The notes under the pieces: generated by a model
What the model was told of the DNA's origin: nothing
What the model saw: only the letters and a program-made list of their open reading frames with translations
Databases searched by the model: none
In this document: one piece after another, positions 54,154 through 62,993 of the stretch
Layout of the letters: each line of letters opens with the position of its first letter
How positions within the stretch are numbered: position 1 is the stretch's first letter
Position numbers and translations under genes: made by a program
Assembly (NCBI RefSeq): GCF_010868145.1
Contig: NZ_JAAGUY010000002.1
Coordinates: 180,211 to 244,210 of the forward strand
DNA length: 64,000 nucleotides
Reading direction: 5' to 3'
Source: Nocardia cyriacigeorgica
GTDB lineage: Bacteria > Actinomycetota > Actinomycetes > Mycobacteriales > Mycobacteriaceae

Positions 54154-54182
54154 AGGGCCTCGGGTCTTCGGACCGGGGCCCT
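54154..54182 (+). terminator. Terminator after khpB
   Basis: AGGGCCTCGGGTC and GACCGGGGCCCT close over a stable TTCG loop with one bulged base, followed by TTGT. Separates the yidC group from rsmG. Confidence 0.72.
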
Positions 54183-54237
54183 TGTCCATATCCGGGTGCC
54201 GGTGCCCATTTCCGATAGTCGACGAGTGCTCGGAAGG

Positions 54238-54990
54238 ATGTTTCACGTGGAACGAGATCTCGGCGGAGCGACCGAGTTGCCGGCCGAGCTGGAGCCGCCG
54301 GCGGTAGCCGCCACGGTTTTCGGTGACCGTCTCGATCTCGCCCGCCGGTACTGTGCCGCGCTGGCGACGGCCGGAGTGGAGCGTGGGTTGATCGGGCCGC
54401 GCGAAGTCCCCCGGCTCTGGGATCGCCACATCCTCAACTGCGCTGTGATCGGTGAGCTGATTCCCGAGGGCGCTTCGGTGGTCGACATCGGCAGCGGGGC
54501 GGGTCTCCCCGGTATCCCCCTGGCCATCGCCCGGCCGGACCTTCGCATCACGTTGGTGGAACCGTTGTTGCGGCGCACGATCTTTCTGAGTGAGTTCATC
54601 GAAGAGGCGGGGCTAGAGGTCGCCGTCGTTCGTGGTCGTGCTGAGCAGTCGGGTGTGATTCATGAAGCCGGTGGTGCCGACGTTGTCACGTCGCGTGCCG
54701 TGGCCCCGCTGGCGAAGCTCGCACAGTGGTCACTCCCCCTGGTTCACGACCACGGCCGGATGCTCGCGCTCAAGGGCGTGAGTGCGGCCGAGGAGTTGGT
54801 GCGCGATGCGGATGCGCTCGCTCGTGCCGGCGCAGGTTTGGCGGAGGTGGTCGAATGCGGCGTCGGGATCGTGGAGACGCCGACGCTCGTCATCAGCGCG
54901 GAGCGCCTCCCGCGGTCCGAGCGTGCGCCCAAGCCGCGCGCTGAGAAGTCCGTGCGCCGAGCGGTACGGGCCGCAAGGAAGGCGAAGTAG
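54238..54990 (+). CDS. rsmG: 16S rRNA m7G methyltransferase RsmG (GidB)
   Basis: 250 residues from ATG 54238. Begins [10 protein letters not shown], where the DNA is itself a parS site. SAM-binding motif [16 protein letters not shown] near 80-95 and [10 protein letters not shown] later. Methylates G527 (E. coli numbering) of 16S rRNA; loss gives low-level streptomycin resistance in relatives. A basic C-terminal tail follows. Confidence 0.96.
   Translation: MFHVERDLGGATELPAELEPPAVAATVFGDRLDLARRYCAALATAGVERGLIGPREVPRLWDRHILNCAVIGELIPEGASVVDIGSGAGLPGIPLAIARPDLRITLVEPLLRRTIFLSEFIEEAGLEVAVVRGRAEQSGVIHEAGGADVVTSRAVAPLAKLAQWSLPLVHDHGRMLALKGVSAAEELVRDADALARAGAGLAEVVECGVGIVETPTLVISAERLPRSERAPKPRAEKSVRRAVRAARKAK
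54239..54254. promoter_or_regulatory. parS site in rsmG start
   Basis: TGTTTCACGTGGAACG, 14 of 16 positions as in the parS consensus, encoding the MFHVER start of RsmG. Confidence 0.8.
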
Positions 54991-55007
54991 CTGCCTTTCG
55001 TGGCCGA

Positions 55008-55023
55008 TGTTTCACGGGAAACA
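55008..55023. promoter_or_regulatory. parS site between rsmG and parA
   Basis: TGTTTCACGGGAAACA, 15 of 16 positions as in the parS consensus and a near-perfect palindrome. Lies 18 bases after the rsmG stop. The remainder of the 316-base spacer up to parA has no convincing gene. Confidence 0.88.
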
Positions 55024-55306
55024 TGGTCCGGCGCATGCGAATGGTCACGGATCCGCGTGTCGTGCGCGAGTCACCGCGATTCAGCTTTCTAATCGCGCTC
55101 GGGGCTGGCAAGCTAATGGGCGTCGGGCGTGAGCGTTGGTGCCACGGAGGGATGTGGATGTCACAGCGGCAGGAGCTCCGCTCGGTCGATCGGGCGCCGC
55201 GGTCCCGGTTGAGCATCAAGTTCGATCCGACACGGCTTGTTTGAAGACACGGCGCCGACGCGGTCGGTCAGCACGTGATCTGGAGTTCTCGCGTTAGGAG
55301 CTGTCT

Positions 55307-56314
55307 ATGTCGAGCGGTTCAGCGAATGTTTCACGGGAAACATCGCGAGTTCCGGGAATGCTGGATTCCAGCAATGCCGGTCCGGAAGCATTCGGAAGCA
55401 CACCGTTCGGGAACATCTCCCCCAGTGAGACCCCGATTGCGGCGGAGGCGCACCGCGCGAGTCAGATACTGCATCCAGGAAAGGTGACAGTGCCGAAACC
55501 GCATGAGCAACGGATCATCACGATCGCTAACCAGAAGGGCGGTGTCGGCAAGACGACCACCGCGGTCAATCTGGCGGCGGCCCTGGCGCATCAGGGGATG
55601 AAGGTGCTCGTGATCGATCTCGACCCGCAGGGCAATGCCAGCACTGCACTGGGGGTCGAACACCACTCCGGTGTGCCGTCGAGTTATGAACTGCTCATCG
55701 GCGAGATCTCGGTCAAAGATGCGATCCAGCAGAGCCCGCATAGTGAACGGCTGCTCTGCATTCCGGCCACGATCGACCTGGCGGGCGCCGAGATCGAGTT
55801 GGTGTCCATGGTTGCTCGCGAAGGCAGGCTGAAGGCCGCCATTCAAGAAGCCAATATCGCCGGCTACGACATCGACTACGTGATGATCGACTGCCCGCCA
55901 TCGCTGGGTCTGCTGACGGTCAATGCGATGGTCGCGGCAAAGGAGGTGCTGATCCCGATCCAGTGCGAGTACTACGCACTCGAGGGCGTCGGGCAGCTGA
56001 TCCGCAATATCGGTCTCGTCCAGTCGCACCTGAACCCCGAACTCCATGTTTCCACCGTGATTCTCACGATGTACGACGGCCGGACCAAGCTGGCCGATCA
56101 GGTCGCCGAGGAGGTGCGTGGCCACTTCGGTGACGTCGTGCTGCGATCGGTCATTCCGCGCAGCGTGAAGGTCTCCGAGGCGCCCGGCTACGGCATGACG
56201 GTGCTGGACTACGACCCGGGCTCCCGAGGAGCGATGAGCTACCTTGATGCCGGTCGGGAAATGTCGGCCCGCGCTGCGGCGAAGCGCGCAGCCGTCACCG
56301 AAGGTGCGGAGTGA
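55307..56314 (+). CDS. parA: Chromosome partition ATPase ParA (Soj)
   Basis: 335 residues from ATG 55307, AGGAG 7 bases upstream. A disordered N-terminal extension of about 65 residues precedes the deviant Walker [15 protein letters not shown], then [13 protein letters not shown] and [13 protein letters not shown]. It moves ParB-bound origins apart. A parS site lies within its first codons, encoding the NVSRETS segment. Confidence 0.97.
   Translation: MSSGSANVSRETSRVPGMLDSSNAGPEAFGSTPFGNISPSETPIAAEAHRASQILHPGKVTVPKPHEQRIITIANQKGGVGKTTTAVNLAAALAHQGMKVLVIDLDPQGNASTALGVEHHSGVPSSYELLIGEISVKDAIQQSPHSERLLCIPATIDLAGAEIELVSMVAREGRLKAAIQEANIAGYDIDYVMIDCPPSLGLLTVNAMVAAKEVLIPIQCEYYALEGVGQLIRNIGLVQSHLNPELHVSTVILTMYDGRTKLADQVAEEVRGHFGDVVLRSVIPRSVKVSEAPGYGMTVLDYDPGSRGAMSYLDAGREMSARAAAKRAAVTEGAE
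55327..55342. promoter_or_regulatory. parS site in parA start
   Basis: TGTTTCACGGGAAACA, identical to the site at 55008 and 319 bases from it. 15 of 16 consensus positions. Confidence 0.88.
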
Positions 56315-56366
56315 CGCAGGTCGTACCGACCTGTGGCGGTGGTGGAACGAGAAAGGGGTAGGCCCG

Positions 56367-57380
56367 ATGAGTCAGGCTAAGAAGGGTGGGCTGGGACGCG
56401 GTCTCGCAGCGCTGATCCCGACCGGACCGGCATCGACCGGCCTCGGCGATGCCGCGGCGAGTGTGGTCATCGGGGTCGATCCCGGACCGCTCCAGCCGGC
56501 CACTACATTCCTGCATCGGGTTCCCGACTCACCGGACACCACCGAACTCGACTCCCCCGGCGATGCCGTCTACCGCGAGATCCCGCCGGACGCCATCGAG
56601 CCGAACCCGAAGCAGCCGCGTCAGGTCTTCCAAGAAGACGCGCTCGCCGAGCTCGTGCATTCGATCCGTGAATTCGGGCTCATGCAGCCGATTGTGGTGC
56701 GCCGCCTCGACTCCAACCCGGACCGCTACCAGCTCGTCATGGGTGAGCGCCGTTGGAGGGCCTGCCAGGAAGCCGGCCTGACCACGATTCCGGCCATCGT
56801 CCGGGAGACCGACGACGGCTCGATGCTGCGTGATGCACTACTGGAGAACATCCACCGCGTGCAGCTCAACCCGCTCGAGGAGGCAGCCGCTTACCAGCAG
56901 CTGCTCGAGGAGTTCGACGTCACCCATGAGGAACTGGCGGACCGGATCGGCCGCTCACGTTCGGCGGTGACGAATATGATCCGGCTGTTGAAGCTGCCGG
57001 TGCCGGTGCAGCGGCGAGTTGCCGCCGGCGTATTGTCCGCGGGGCACGCCCGTGCGGTCCTCGGCCTGGAAGCCGGCCCCGATGCCCAAGAGGTGCTCGC
57101 TGCCCGCATTGTCGCCGAGGGGATGTCGGTGCGAGCGACCGAGGAAGCCGTCACGCTCGCGAACCGGGAACCCGAGAACGCAACTCCCCCCGCTCCCCGC
57201 CGCAAGCCGCTGCACGCGCCGGGATTACAGGATGTGGCCGAGCGACTCTCGGAATCGTTCGACACTCGCGTGACAGTGAGTCTGGGCAAGCGCAAGGGAA
57301 AAATTGTCGTCGAGTTCGGCTCGGTCGACGATCTCGAGCGCATTGTCGGTCTGATGCAGCAGAACAACATCGGAACCTAA
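56367..57380 (+). CDS. parB: Chromosome partition protein ParB
   Basis: 337 residues from ATG 56367 (GAAAGGGG upstream). Begins [19 protein letters not shown]-terminal CTPase motifs MGERRWRA and [17 protein letters not shown], central helix-turn-helix [20 protein letters not shown] that binds parS, and a C-terminal dimer domain ending [11 protein letters not shown]. It loads at parS as a CTP-dependent clamp and spreads. Confidence 0.97.
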   Translation: MSQAKKGGLGRGLAALIPTGPASTGLGDAAASVVIGVDPGPLQPATTFLHRVPDSPDTTELDSPGDAVYREIPPDAIEPNPKQPRQVFQEDALAELVHSIREFGLMQPIVVRRLDSNPDRYQLVMGERRWRACQEAGLTTIPAIVRETDDGSMLRDALLENIHRVQLNPLEEAAAYQQLLEEFDVTHEELADRIGRSRSAVTNMIRLLKLPVPVQRRVAAGVLSAGHARAVLGLEAGPDAQEVLAARIVAEGMSVRATEEAVTLANREPENATPPAPRRKPLHAPGLQDVAERLSESFDTRVTVSLGKRKGKIVVEFGSVDDLERIVGLMQQNNIGT

Positions 57381-57545
57381 CGAAATCGAGCCTGTGCACC
57401 CGTGAGGACAACCCTGGCGTCGAATCGTCACTGTGACGGCAGCCGAACATCGCACAGAGCCCCTGACCGAACAGCACAGTGACGTGGAATGAGGCGGGTT
57501 CGCTTTGATCGCATATTCTTGCTGGCGAGAAGACAGTGATGCGGC

Positions 57546-58325
57546 GTGAGCGTGGATGAATCAGACAGCTGGAGGCTGAGCAGAGCGGTGTCGACCAGCG
57601 TCACGGCATTGACCCTGGACGGGCTGGACCAACTGCCCGCACATGCGCGGCGCTGTGTGTTCTGGGAGATGGATCCGGCCGTGGTCGCCGACTCGCAAGA
57701 GTTCAGCGATCCGGTCTTCGAGAAGGAGGCCTGGCTCTCCACGGTCATGCTCGAATGGGGTTCCTGCGGGCAGGTCGCGACCGTCGACGGAAATGCCGCC
57801 GGATGTGTCCTCTACGCGCCGCCGAGCGCCGTGCCGCGAGCAACGCTGTTCCCCACCTCCCCCGTCAGCCCGGACGCCATCCTGCTGACCACGCTGCGGG
57901 CCGAATCGCCGCATCAGGACCCCGATATCGCCTACCGGCTGATTCAGGCCGCGGTGACCGATCTGATGCGCCGCGGCGTCCGGGCGCTCGAGGTCTTCGG
58001 TCTTCGAGCGGACCCGCCGAGCACGGCCCTCTCGGATCGCTCCATGGGTTCCATGACCTTGATGGAACGTATCGCGACGCCGGTGCGTGACCGATTGCGT
58101 AGCTCCGGCCGGGCAACTGCGCGCTGTTCGCCGGAGACGTGCATGATCGACGCCGACTTCCTGGAGGAGGCCGGCTTCGAGATCGTCGCACCGCACTACC
58201 GGTTCCCCCGGCTGCGGTTGGAACTCGATTCCGATCACGGGTGGAAGGAAGACGTGGAGCGAGCGCTGGATCAACTGCTCGCGGCCGCCTCGATGACGGT
58301 GCCGACGCGCGTACTCAGCCTCTGA
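57546..58325 (+). CDS. GNAT-like acetyltransferase next to parB
   Basis: 259 residues from GTG 57546. Matches the conserved Mycobacteriales protein located between parB and cwlM (the Rv3916c position). The acetyl-CoA fold is indicated by GQVATVDGNAAGCVLYAP, then DIAYRLIQAAVTDLMRRGVR and CMIDADFLEEAGFEIV. Substrate unknown. Co-directional with parB after a 165-base spacer that has no gene. Confidence 0.85.
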   Translation: MSVDESDSWRLSRAVSTSVTALTLDGLDQLPAHARRCVFWEMDPAVVADSQEFSDPVFEKEAWLSTVMLEWGSCGQVATVDGNAAGCVLYAPPSAVPRATLFPTSPVSPDAILLTTLRAESPHQDPDIAYRLIQAAVTDLMRRGVRALEVFGLRADPPSTALSDRSMGSMTLMERIATPVRDRLRSSGRATARCSPETCMIDADFLEEAGFEIVAPHYRFPRLRLELDSDHGWKEDVERALDQLLAAASMTVPTRVLSL

Positions 58326-58357
58326 CGGCACCGAGCCATCGAGGCCTACCAACGACA

Positions 58358-58389
58358 CTGCCCCGCCTGCACCATGTGCGGCGGGGCAG
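58358..58389. terminator. Bidirectional terminator
   Basis: CTGCCCCGCC and its exact complement with a 12-base loop, between the convergent acetyltransferase and cwlM genes. Confidence 0.82.
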
Positions 58390-58406
58390 ATTCGTGCGTG
58401 GTGTGA

Positions 58407-59597
58407 CTATCCGCGATCGGCCGCGGCCAGCTCCTCGGCGAGCAGCTCGGCGAAGGTGTAGGTGCCGGTCGGTTGATCGTCCTGACCCAGCAGGTACAGC
58501 CGCTTCACCGACACCAGGATCGCTTCCGCGATGACGTCGCGCATGCGTGGGTTGGTGAGCACGGACGCGTCGTATTCGTTTGTGAGATAACCGATATCGA
58601 CCTGCACCGTGGGCATTTTGGTGAGCCGCAGCAGATCCCAGGTGCGCTGATGGGTCCGGCAGTCCTGCAACGAGGTTCGTGCGACCACCTCACGCTGGAT
58701 GAAACCGGCCAGCACCTGCCCGATCATCGAGACCGAGCCGTGCGAATTGCCGAAGTAGAAGCCCGCGACACCGTTGGCCGACGAGCTGGGATTGTTGGCG
58801 CAGCGCAGCGAGATCATCAGGTCGGCGTCGAACGCGTTGGAGGTTTCGGCCCGTTCGGCGTCGGTGGGGTTGGCGCCCCACGGCCGCGACAGGAAGGTCT
58901 CCATTCCGGTCGCGGCCATCCGGCCCTCGAGCCGACTGGCCAGATCCCACAGAATTTCCGATTCGTACACATCACCGAACTCGGTGGGCACGGCGTGGCC
59001 TTTGTCCGGCCCGCCCAGACCCGGGTCGATCACGATCCGCTTGCCGGTCAGCTGCGGGCCCGCACGGTGCACCACCTCTTCCTCGGCGATGCGATGCGGA
59101 TTTCCGCCGGTCACCCTGGCACCGAGCAGTTCGAGCGAGCGAAGCGTGTCCGGGCCGCAGATGCCGTCGGCGGACAGCCCGATCTCGCGCTGGAACGCAG
59201 TGAGGCCGTCGTGGGTGTGCGGACCGAAGTAGCCGTCGACACGGTGCACGTAGAAGCCGAGGTCTTGGAGCCGCCGCTGCAGCGTCGCCACGTCGTCACC
59301 GTAGAGCGGCGCGGACAGCTGATAGATCAGCGTGCGCGCGCCGAGCCGGTAGGAGGCCTCTTTGAGGGCCCGATACGTCGCAGGACCGACGACACCGTCC
59401 ACGAGCAGCCCACGGTGCTGCTGGAAAGCACGCACCGCGGAGTCGAGCTGGTGATCGAAGGTGGCGTCGGTGTCTTTCCAATATTCACGCGCGTCATCGC
59501 CATCGACGTTGTGCGCGTGCAGGAAACCCAGACTTGCCAGGGTGCTCCGAACCTCTGCGACGGCTGGACCGGTATCGCCGTGACGAAGTCGGTGCAT
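58407..59597 (-). CDS. cwlM: CwlM, inactive amidase regulator of peptidoglycan synthesis
   Basis: 396 residues from ATG 59597. Two peptidoglycan-binding repeats (about 8-80 and 98-158) precede an N-acetylmuramoyl-L-alanine amidase fold. The zinc site is broken: DPGLGG (Leu194 where active enzymes have His) and SLRCAN (Arg265 where His is usual). No signal peptide is seen. In Mycobacterium, phosphorylated CwlM activates MurA in the cytoplasm, and the same role is likely here. Confidence 0.92.
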   Translation of the reverse strand: MHRLRHGDTGPAVAEVRSTLASLGFLHAHNVDGDDAREYWKDTDATFDHQLDSAVRAFQQHRGLLVDGVVGPATYRALKEASYRLGARTLIYQLSAPLYGDDVATLQRRLQDLGFYVHRVDGYFGPHTHDGLTAFQREIGLSADGICGPDTLRSLELLGARVTGGNPHRIAEEEVVHRAGPQLTGKRIVIDPGLGGPDKGHAVPTEFGDVYESEILWDLASRLEGRMAATGMETFLSRPWGANPTDAERAETSNAFDADLMISLRCANNPSSSANGVAGFYFGNSHGSVSMIGQVLAGFIQREVVARTSLQDCRTHQRTWDLLRLTKMPTVQVDIGYLTNEYDASVLTNPRMRDVIAEAILVSVKRLYLLGQDDQPTGTYTFAELLAEELAAADRG

Positions 59598-59786
59598 GCG
59601 TGAGAGCCCTTTCCCTTCCGTCAGCCCGGGTACCCACCAATGCGAAGGGTTACACCCTCGCACCACCGGAGCGTCGGTCGATTGTCTCAGACCCGGGCCG
59701 GATTTCGGCAATTCCGGGTCTGGGCATACTACGGCGCGTCGCCGATGTGCGATGCCTTACGGCGGAGTTCGCCGTCGTCGAGGGAG
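59598..59786. other. trxA-cwlM spacer
   Basis: 189 bases without a gene, read in the cwlM direction. Probably contains the cwlM promoter; GGGAAAGGG before the cwlM ATG can act as ribosome site. No clear hairpin follows trxA. Confidence 0.4.
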
Positions 59787-60113
59787 TCAGATGACGCCGT
59801 CGAGTTCGCGCAGCAGGGCGGCTTTGCCCTTGGCTCCGACGATCTGCTTGACCGGCTTGCCACCGGTGAACAGCATCATAGTGGGCAGCGACAGGATCTG
59901 ATAATCCTTGGCGGTGACCGGGTTGGCGTCCACATCCAGCTTGGCGACGGTCAGCTTATCGGCATGGGTGCCCGCGATTTCCTCCAGCACGGGTGCGACC
60001 ATCTTGCACGGTCCGCACCAGTCCGCCCAGAAGTCGACCAGAACCGGCTTCTCGCTGAGCAGGACGTCATCGGCGAAGGTGGCGTCGGTGACGGTGATGG
60101 TGGTCTCGGACAT
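59787..60113 (-). CDS. trxA: Thioredoxin
   Basis: 108 residues with active site W32-C33-G-P-C36 in FWADWCGPCKM and the cis-proline in SLPTMM. Reduces protein disulfides using electrons from TrxB. Lies 35 bases after trxB in the same operon. Confidence 0.97.
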   Translation of the reverse strand: MSETTITVTDATFADDVLLSEKPVLVDFWADWCGPCKMVAPVLEEIAGTHADKLTVAKLDVDANPVTAKDYQILSLPTMMLFTGGKPVKQIVGAKGKAALLRELDGVI

Positions 60114-60148
60114 GGGTGTTCTCCTTGTGAAGCAGCAGGTCAGGCAGA

Positions 60149-61135
60149 TCAGTTGGCGGGGACCGCGACCGGGCGGCCGGCGTGGTCGAGGGTGTTGGCG
60201 GTGATATCGCCCTGGTCGGCGAGCCAGCGCTCGGCGTCGATGGCGGCGCGGCAGCCGGTGCCAGCGGCAGTGATCGCCTGACGGTACGTGTGATCGACGA
60301 GGTCGCCCGCCGCGAAGACGCCGGGCACCGCGGTGGCGGTGGACGGTTCGACCACCTGCACATAGCCCTCGTCGTCGAGCTCGACCTGGCCGCGCACCAG
60401 TTCGCTGCGCGGATCGTGGCCGATCGCGACGAACATGCCGGTGGCGGCGAGTTCGGAGGTTTCGCCGGTGCGGGTGTCGCGCAGGGTGAGACTGGTCACG
60501 CTGGTGTCGCCGTTGACCTTGGCGACCTCGGCGTTGGTGACGAAGCGGATCTTCTCGTTGGCCTTGGCTCGCTCCAGCATGATGCGCGAAGCACGGAATT
60601 CGTCGCGGCGATGCACGACGGTGACGCTCGAGGCGAACTTGGTGAGGAAGGTCGCTTCCTCCATGGCCGAGTCGCCACCGCCGACCACGACGATGTCCTG
60701 GCCCTTGAAGAAGAAGCCGTCGCAGGTGGCGCACGCGCTGACGCCGCGGCCGAGCAGTTCCTGCTCACCGGGGACGTCGAGGTAGCGGGCGGCCGAGCCC
60801 ATGGCGAGAATCACGGCGTAGGCCTCGAAGGTTTCGTCACCGACGGTGACCTTCTTGATCGGTCCACTCAGGTCGATGGCGTCGACGTCTTCGGTGCGGA
60901 TGTCGGCACCGAAGCGCTTGGCCTGGTCGCGCATCTGCTCCATCAGGTCCGGGCCCATGATGCCGTCGCGGAAACCGGGAAAGTTCTCCACCTCGGTGGT
61001 GGTCATCAGGGCGCCACCGAACTGGGTTCCCTCGAACAGCAGCGGCTGCAGTTCCGCGCGGGCCGCGTATACCGCGGCGGTGTAGCCGGCGGGGCCGGAG
61101 CCGACGATGATCAGGTCGCGAACTGGCGTGCTCAT
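60149..61135 (-). CDS. trxB: Thioredoxin reductase
   Basis: 328 residues. FAD motif [14 protein letters not shown] at about 12-25, redox pair C135-A-T-C138, NADPH motif [11 protein letters not shown] and the C-terminal FAD contact [18 protein letters not shown]. Transfers electrons from NADPH to thioredoxin. Confidence 0.97.
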   Translation of the reverse strand: MSTPVRDLIIVGSGPAGYTAAVYAARAELQPLLFEGTQFGGALMTTTEVENFPGFRDGIMGPDLMEQMRDQAKRFGADIRTEDVDAIDLSGPIKKVTVGDETFEAYAVILAMGSAARYLDVPGEQELLGRGVSACATCDGFFFKGQDIVVVGGGDSAMEEATFLTKFASSVTVVHRRDEFRASRIMLERAKANEKIRFVTNAEVAKVNGDTSVTSLTLRDTRTGETSELAATGMFVAIGHDPRSELVRGQVELDDEGYVQVVEPSTATAVPGVFAAGDLVDHTYRQAITAAGTGCRAAIDAERWLADQGDITANTLDHAGRPVAVPAN

Positions 61136-61212
61136 GGGGCCCTTCCGAAAGACATCAACTGGACGTGTCGGTCAACAACAGCGTAAACGCACTTGTTCCC
61201 CGGGTGAGCGCG

Positions 61213-62016
61213 CTATCCGATGTCGGTGACGGCCAACACTCTCGGGTCGCCCACACTGCAGCCCGGCTCGACCACGAGGGCGGTGATCTTTCCCGGTGCG
61301 GTGCCCGCGACCAAGATCAGGACCGCATCGGCTCCGCGGAAGGTGATATCGGAGGAGCCGAGGACTGTCCGGTCGTATCCGGCGGCCGCGACGCAGCCTG
61401 CCAGCCGGGTCGAATCGGCGAGTGGGCCCGCGACATCGTGGCGGCCGAGAGCGCCGAGGGCGACGGTGGCGTTCAGGTCGTCTCCGGGTGACGTATCGAC
61501 CGTGGTCGGGGCGGCGGTGGGGCTGACCGAGCTGTCGTCACGCACGGTGGTGACCACGATGGCAGCGCATGCGATGACCGCCACGGCCGCAGCTGCCGCG
61601 GTGAGCCTGCGCATCCGGCGACGGCGCCGCTCATCGAGCGATACCACCGGAGCCACCGAACCCGTTGGCGTGGCGGGTGATTCGACGTCGGACTGCGGTG
61701 CCTCGGGTAGCCGCGGCAGGTCGGTTGTCCGTAGGATCGGTTCCGCGTCCGGTTCGGCGTGTCCGAGTTCCTCGGCCCATTGCCGCAGTCGCGCGGACAC
61801 ATCGTCGGGCATCGGATGGATGATTCGGTCGTCGCGGCCGAGGGCGCGCACCTGCGCGCTGACCTCGTCGAGCGACCGTAGGTACTGCTGGGCCTCCGGA
61901 TCGCCGTGGACCGCGGGCCACAACTGTTCGCTCTGTTCGCGCGAGAGGTTGTCGGCGTGCAGGTCGGCGAGCAGCTCCGCCGAAAACGGAGGCTGCGGAA
62001 CGGATCGGGTCGCCAT
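61213..62016 (-). CDS. rsmA: RsmA, anti-sigma-M factor
   Basis: 267 residues. N-terminal cytoplasmic helical domain (LLADLHADNLSREQSEQLWP and on) without the zinc HxxxCxxC motif, a membrane helix at about 138-158 after an Arg-rich stop, and a Thr/Pro linker with an outer domain. It holds SigM at the membrane until an envelope signal arrives. The same order is found in mycobacteria. Confidence 0.9.
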   Translation of the reverse strand: MATRSVPQPPFSAELLADLHADNLSREQSEQLWPAVHGDPEAQQYLRSLDEVSAQVRALGRDDRIIHPMPDDVSARLRQWAEELGHAEPDAEPILRTTDLPRLPEAPQSDVESPATPTGSVAPVVSLDERRRRRMRRLTAAAAAVAVIACAAIVVTTVRDDSSVSPTAAPTTVDTSPGDDLNATVALGALGRHDVAGPLADSTRLAGCVAAAGYDRTVLGSSDITFRGADAVLILVAGTAPGKITALVVEPGCSVGDPRVLAVTDIG

Positions 62017-62121
62017 CGCACCTCCAAAGTGTTCTTACATTTGACCTTGCACGCAGCCCGGCGGATGCCAGACGGCGGTTACATCGTCTCGTGGTTCGTC
62101 ACTATTACTGACGCAACAGGG

Positions 62122-62778
62122 TCACATCCGGTTCCCTGGATCCCGCAGAAATTCCAAACGTTCTCCGAGCCGCTGCCTGGCGCGGGCGCACCGGCTTTTG
62201 ATGGTCCCCTCCGGCACACCGAGCATTGCGGCTGCGTCCGACACGCTATACCCCTCCAAATCCACCGCGACGATGGCGGTGCGCTGGTCCGGTGGCAGTG
62301 AGAACAGGGCGCGGTCGACCACCATCGACATCTCCAGCCGGGCGAAGTCGTCACGTTCGTCGGCGGGCTCCGGCATGTTCTCCGGGGTCAGCGAGAACGC
62401 GCGCCTGGTCTTGTTGCGCCGGATGCGGTCCAGGCAGGCATTGACCACGATCGCGTGCAACCAGCTGCGCACCTCGGATTCGGCACGAAACGAGCCAGCG
62501 GTGCGGTGCGCCGACAGCAGGGCGTCCTGCAGCGAGTCGGCGGCGTCCTCACGGGTATAGGACGTGCGCACTGCCGTCTGCCAGAGGTGGTCATTATGCC
62601 TGCGTAGCAGTTCGGCGAAGGCGTGCGGAGCCCCGCTCGCATGGGCTCGCAGCAGTTCGGCATCGGTGGCCTCGCCCAGAACGAACGCGCCCGCGCGCGC
62701 GGCGCCGGGCTGTGGCCTCCCCCTGCGGAAGCCCTCGTTCACTTCGGACGACAATGCCAACCCCTTGGACGCGCTCAC
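62122..62778 (-). CDS. sigM: ECF sigma factor SigM
   Basis: 218 residues from GTG 62778; a GTG 12 codons later is possible. Sigma-2 region HAFAELLRRHNDHLWQTAV with DSLQDALLSAHRTAGSFR, then sigma-4 LPPDQRTAIVAVDLEGYSVS and GVPEGTIKSRCARARQRL. Directs RNA polymerase to stress and secretion genes. Separated from rsmA by 105 bases. Confidence 0.93.
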   Translation of the reverse strand: MSASKGLALSSEVNEGFRRGRPQPGAARAGAFVLGEATDAELLRAHASGAPHAFAELLRRHNDHLWQTAVRTSYTREDAADSLQDALLSAHRTAGSFRAESEVRSWLHAIVVNACLDRIRRNKTRRAFSLTPENMPEPADERDDFARLEMSMVVDRALFSLPPDQRTAIVAVDLEGYSVSDAAAMLGVPEGTIKSRCARARQRLGERLEFLRDPGNRM

Positions 62779-62993
62779 CAGAGTGACCGGCCGGCATGGC
62801 CGAACACCGAAGAAATAGCAGCATGCAGGGATCGAAACGCCTGATCCCGAGAGGCTCCCCTGCTGAGAGCGCGAGCAGAATCATAACGTGGGTAACGATT
62901 CGGTAGCAACCGAACCATGATCAGCCGGACAGCGCGACCTTGCCGTGATATTTGCGGCGTTATGCCTGGTGAGAGGCGGTCTGCTCGGCTGGG

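Noticed and set aside
55023..55244. Plus-strand frame of 73 codons between rsmG and parA
   Set aside because: No ribosome site, basic and unstructured product, and it lies in a spacer already explained by parS and the parA promoter.
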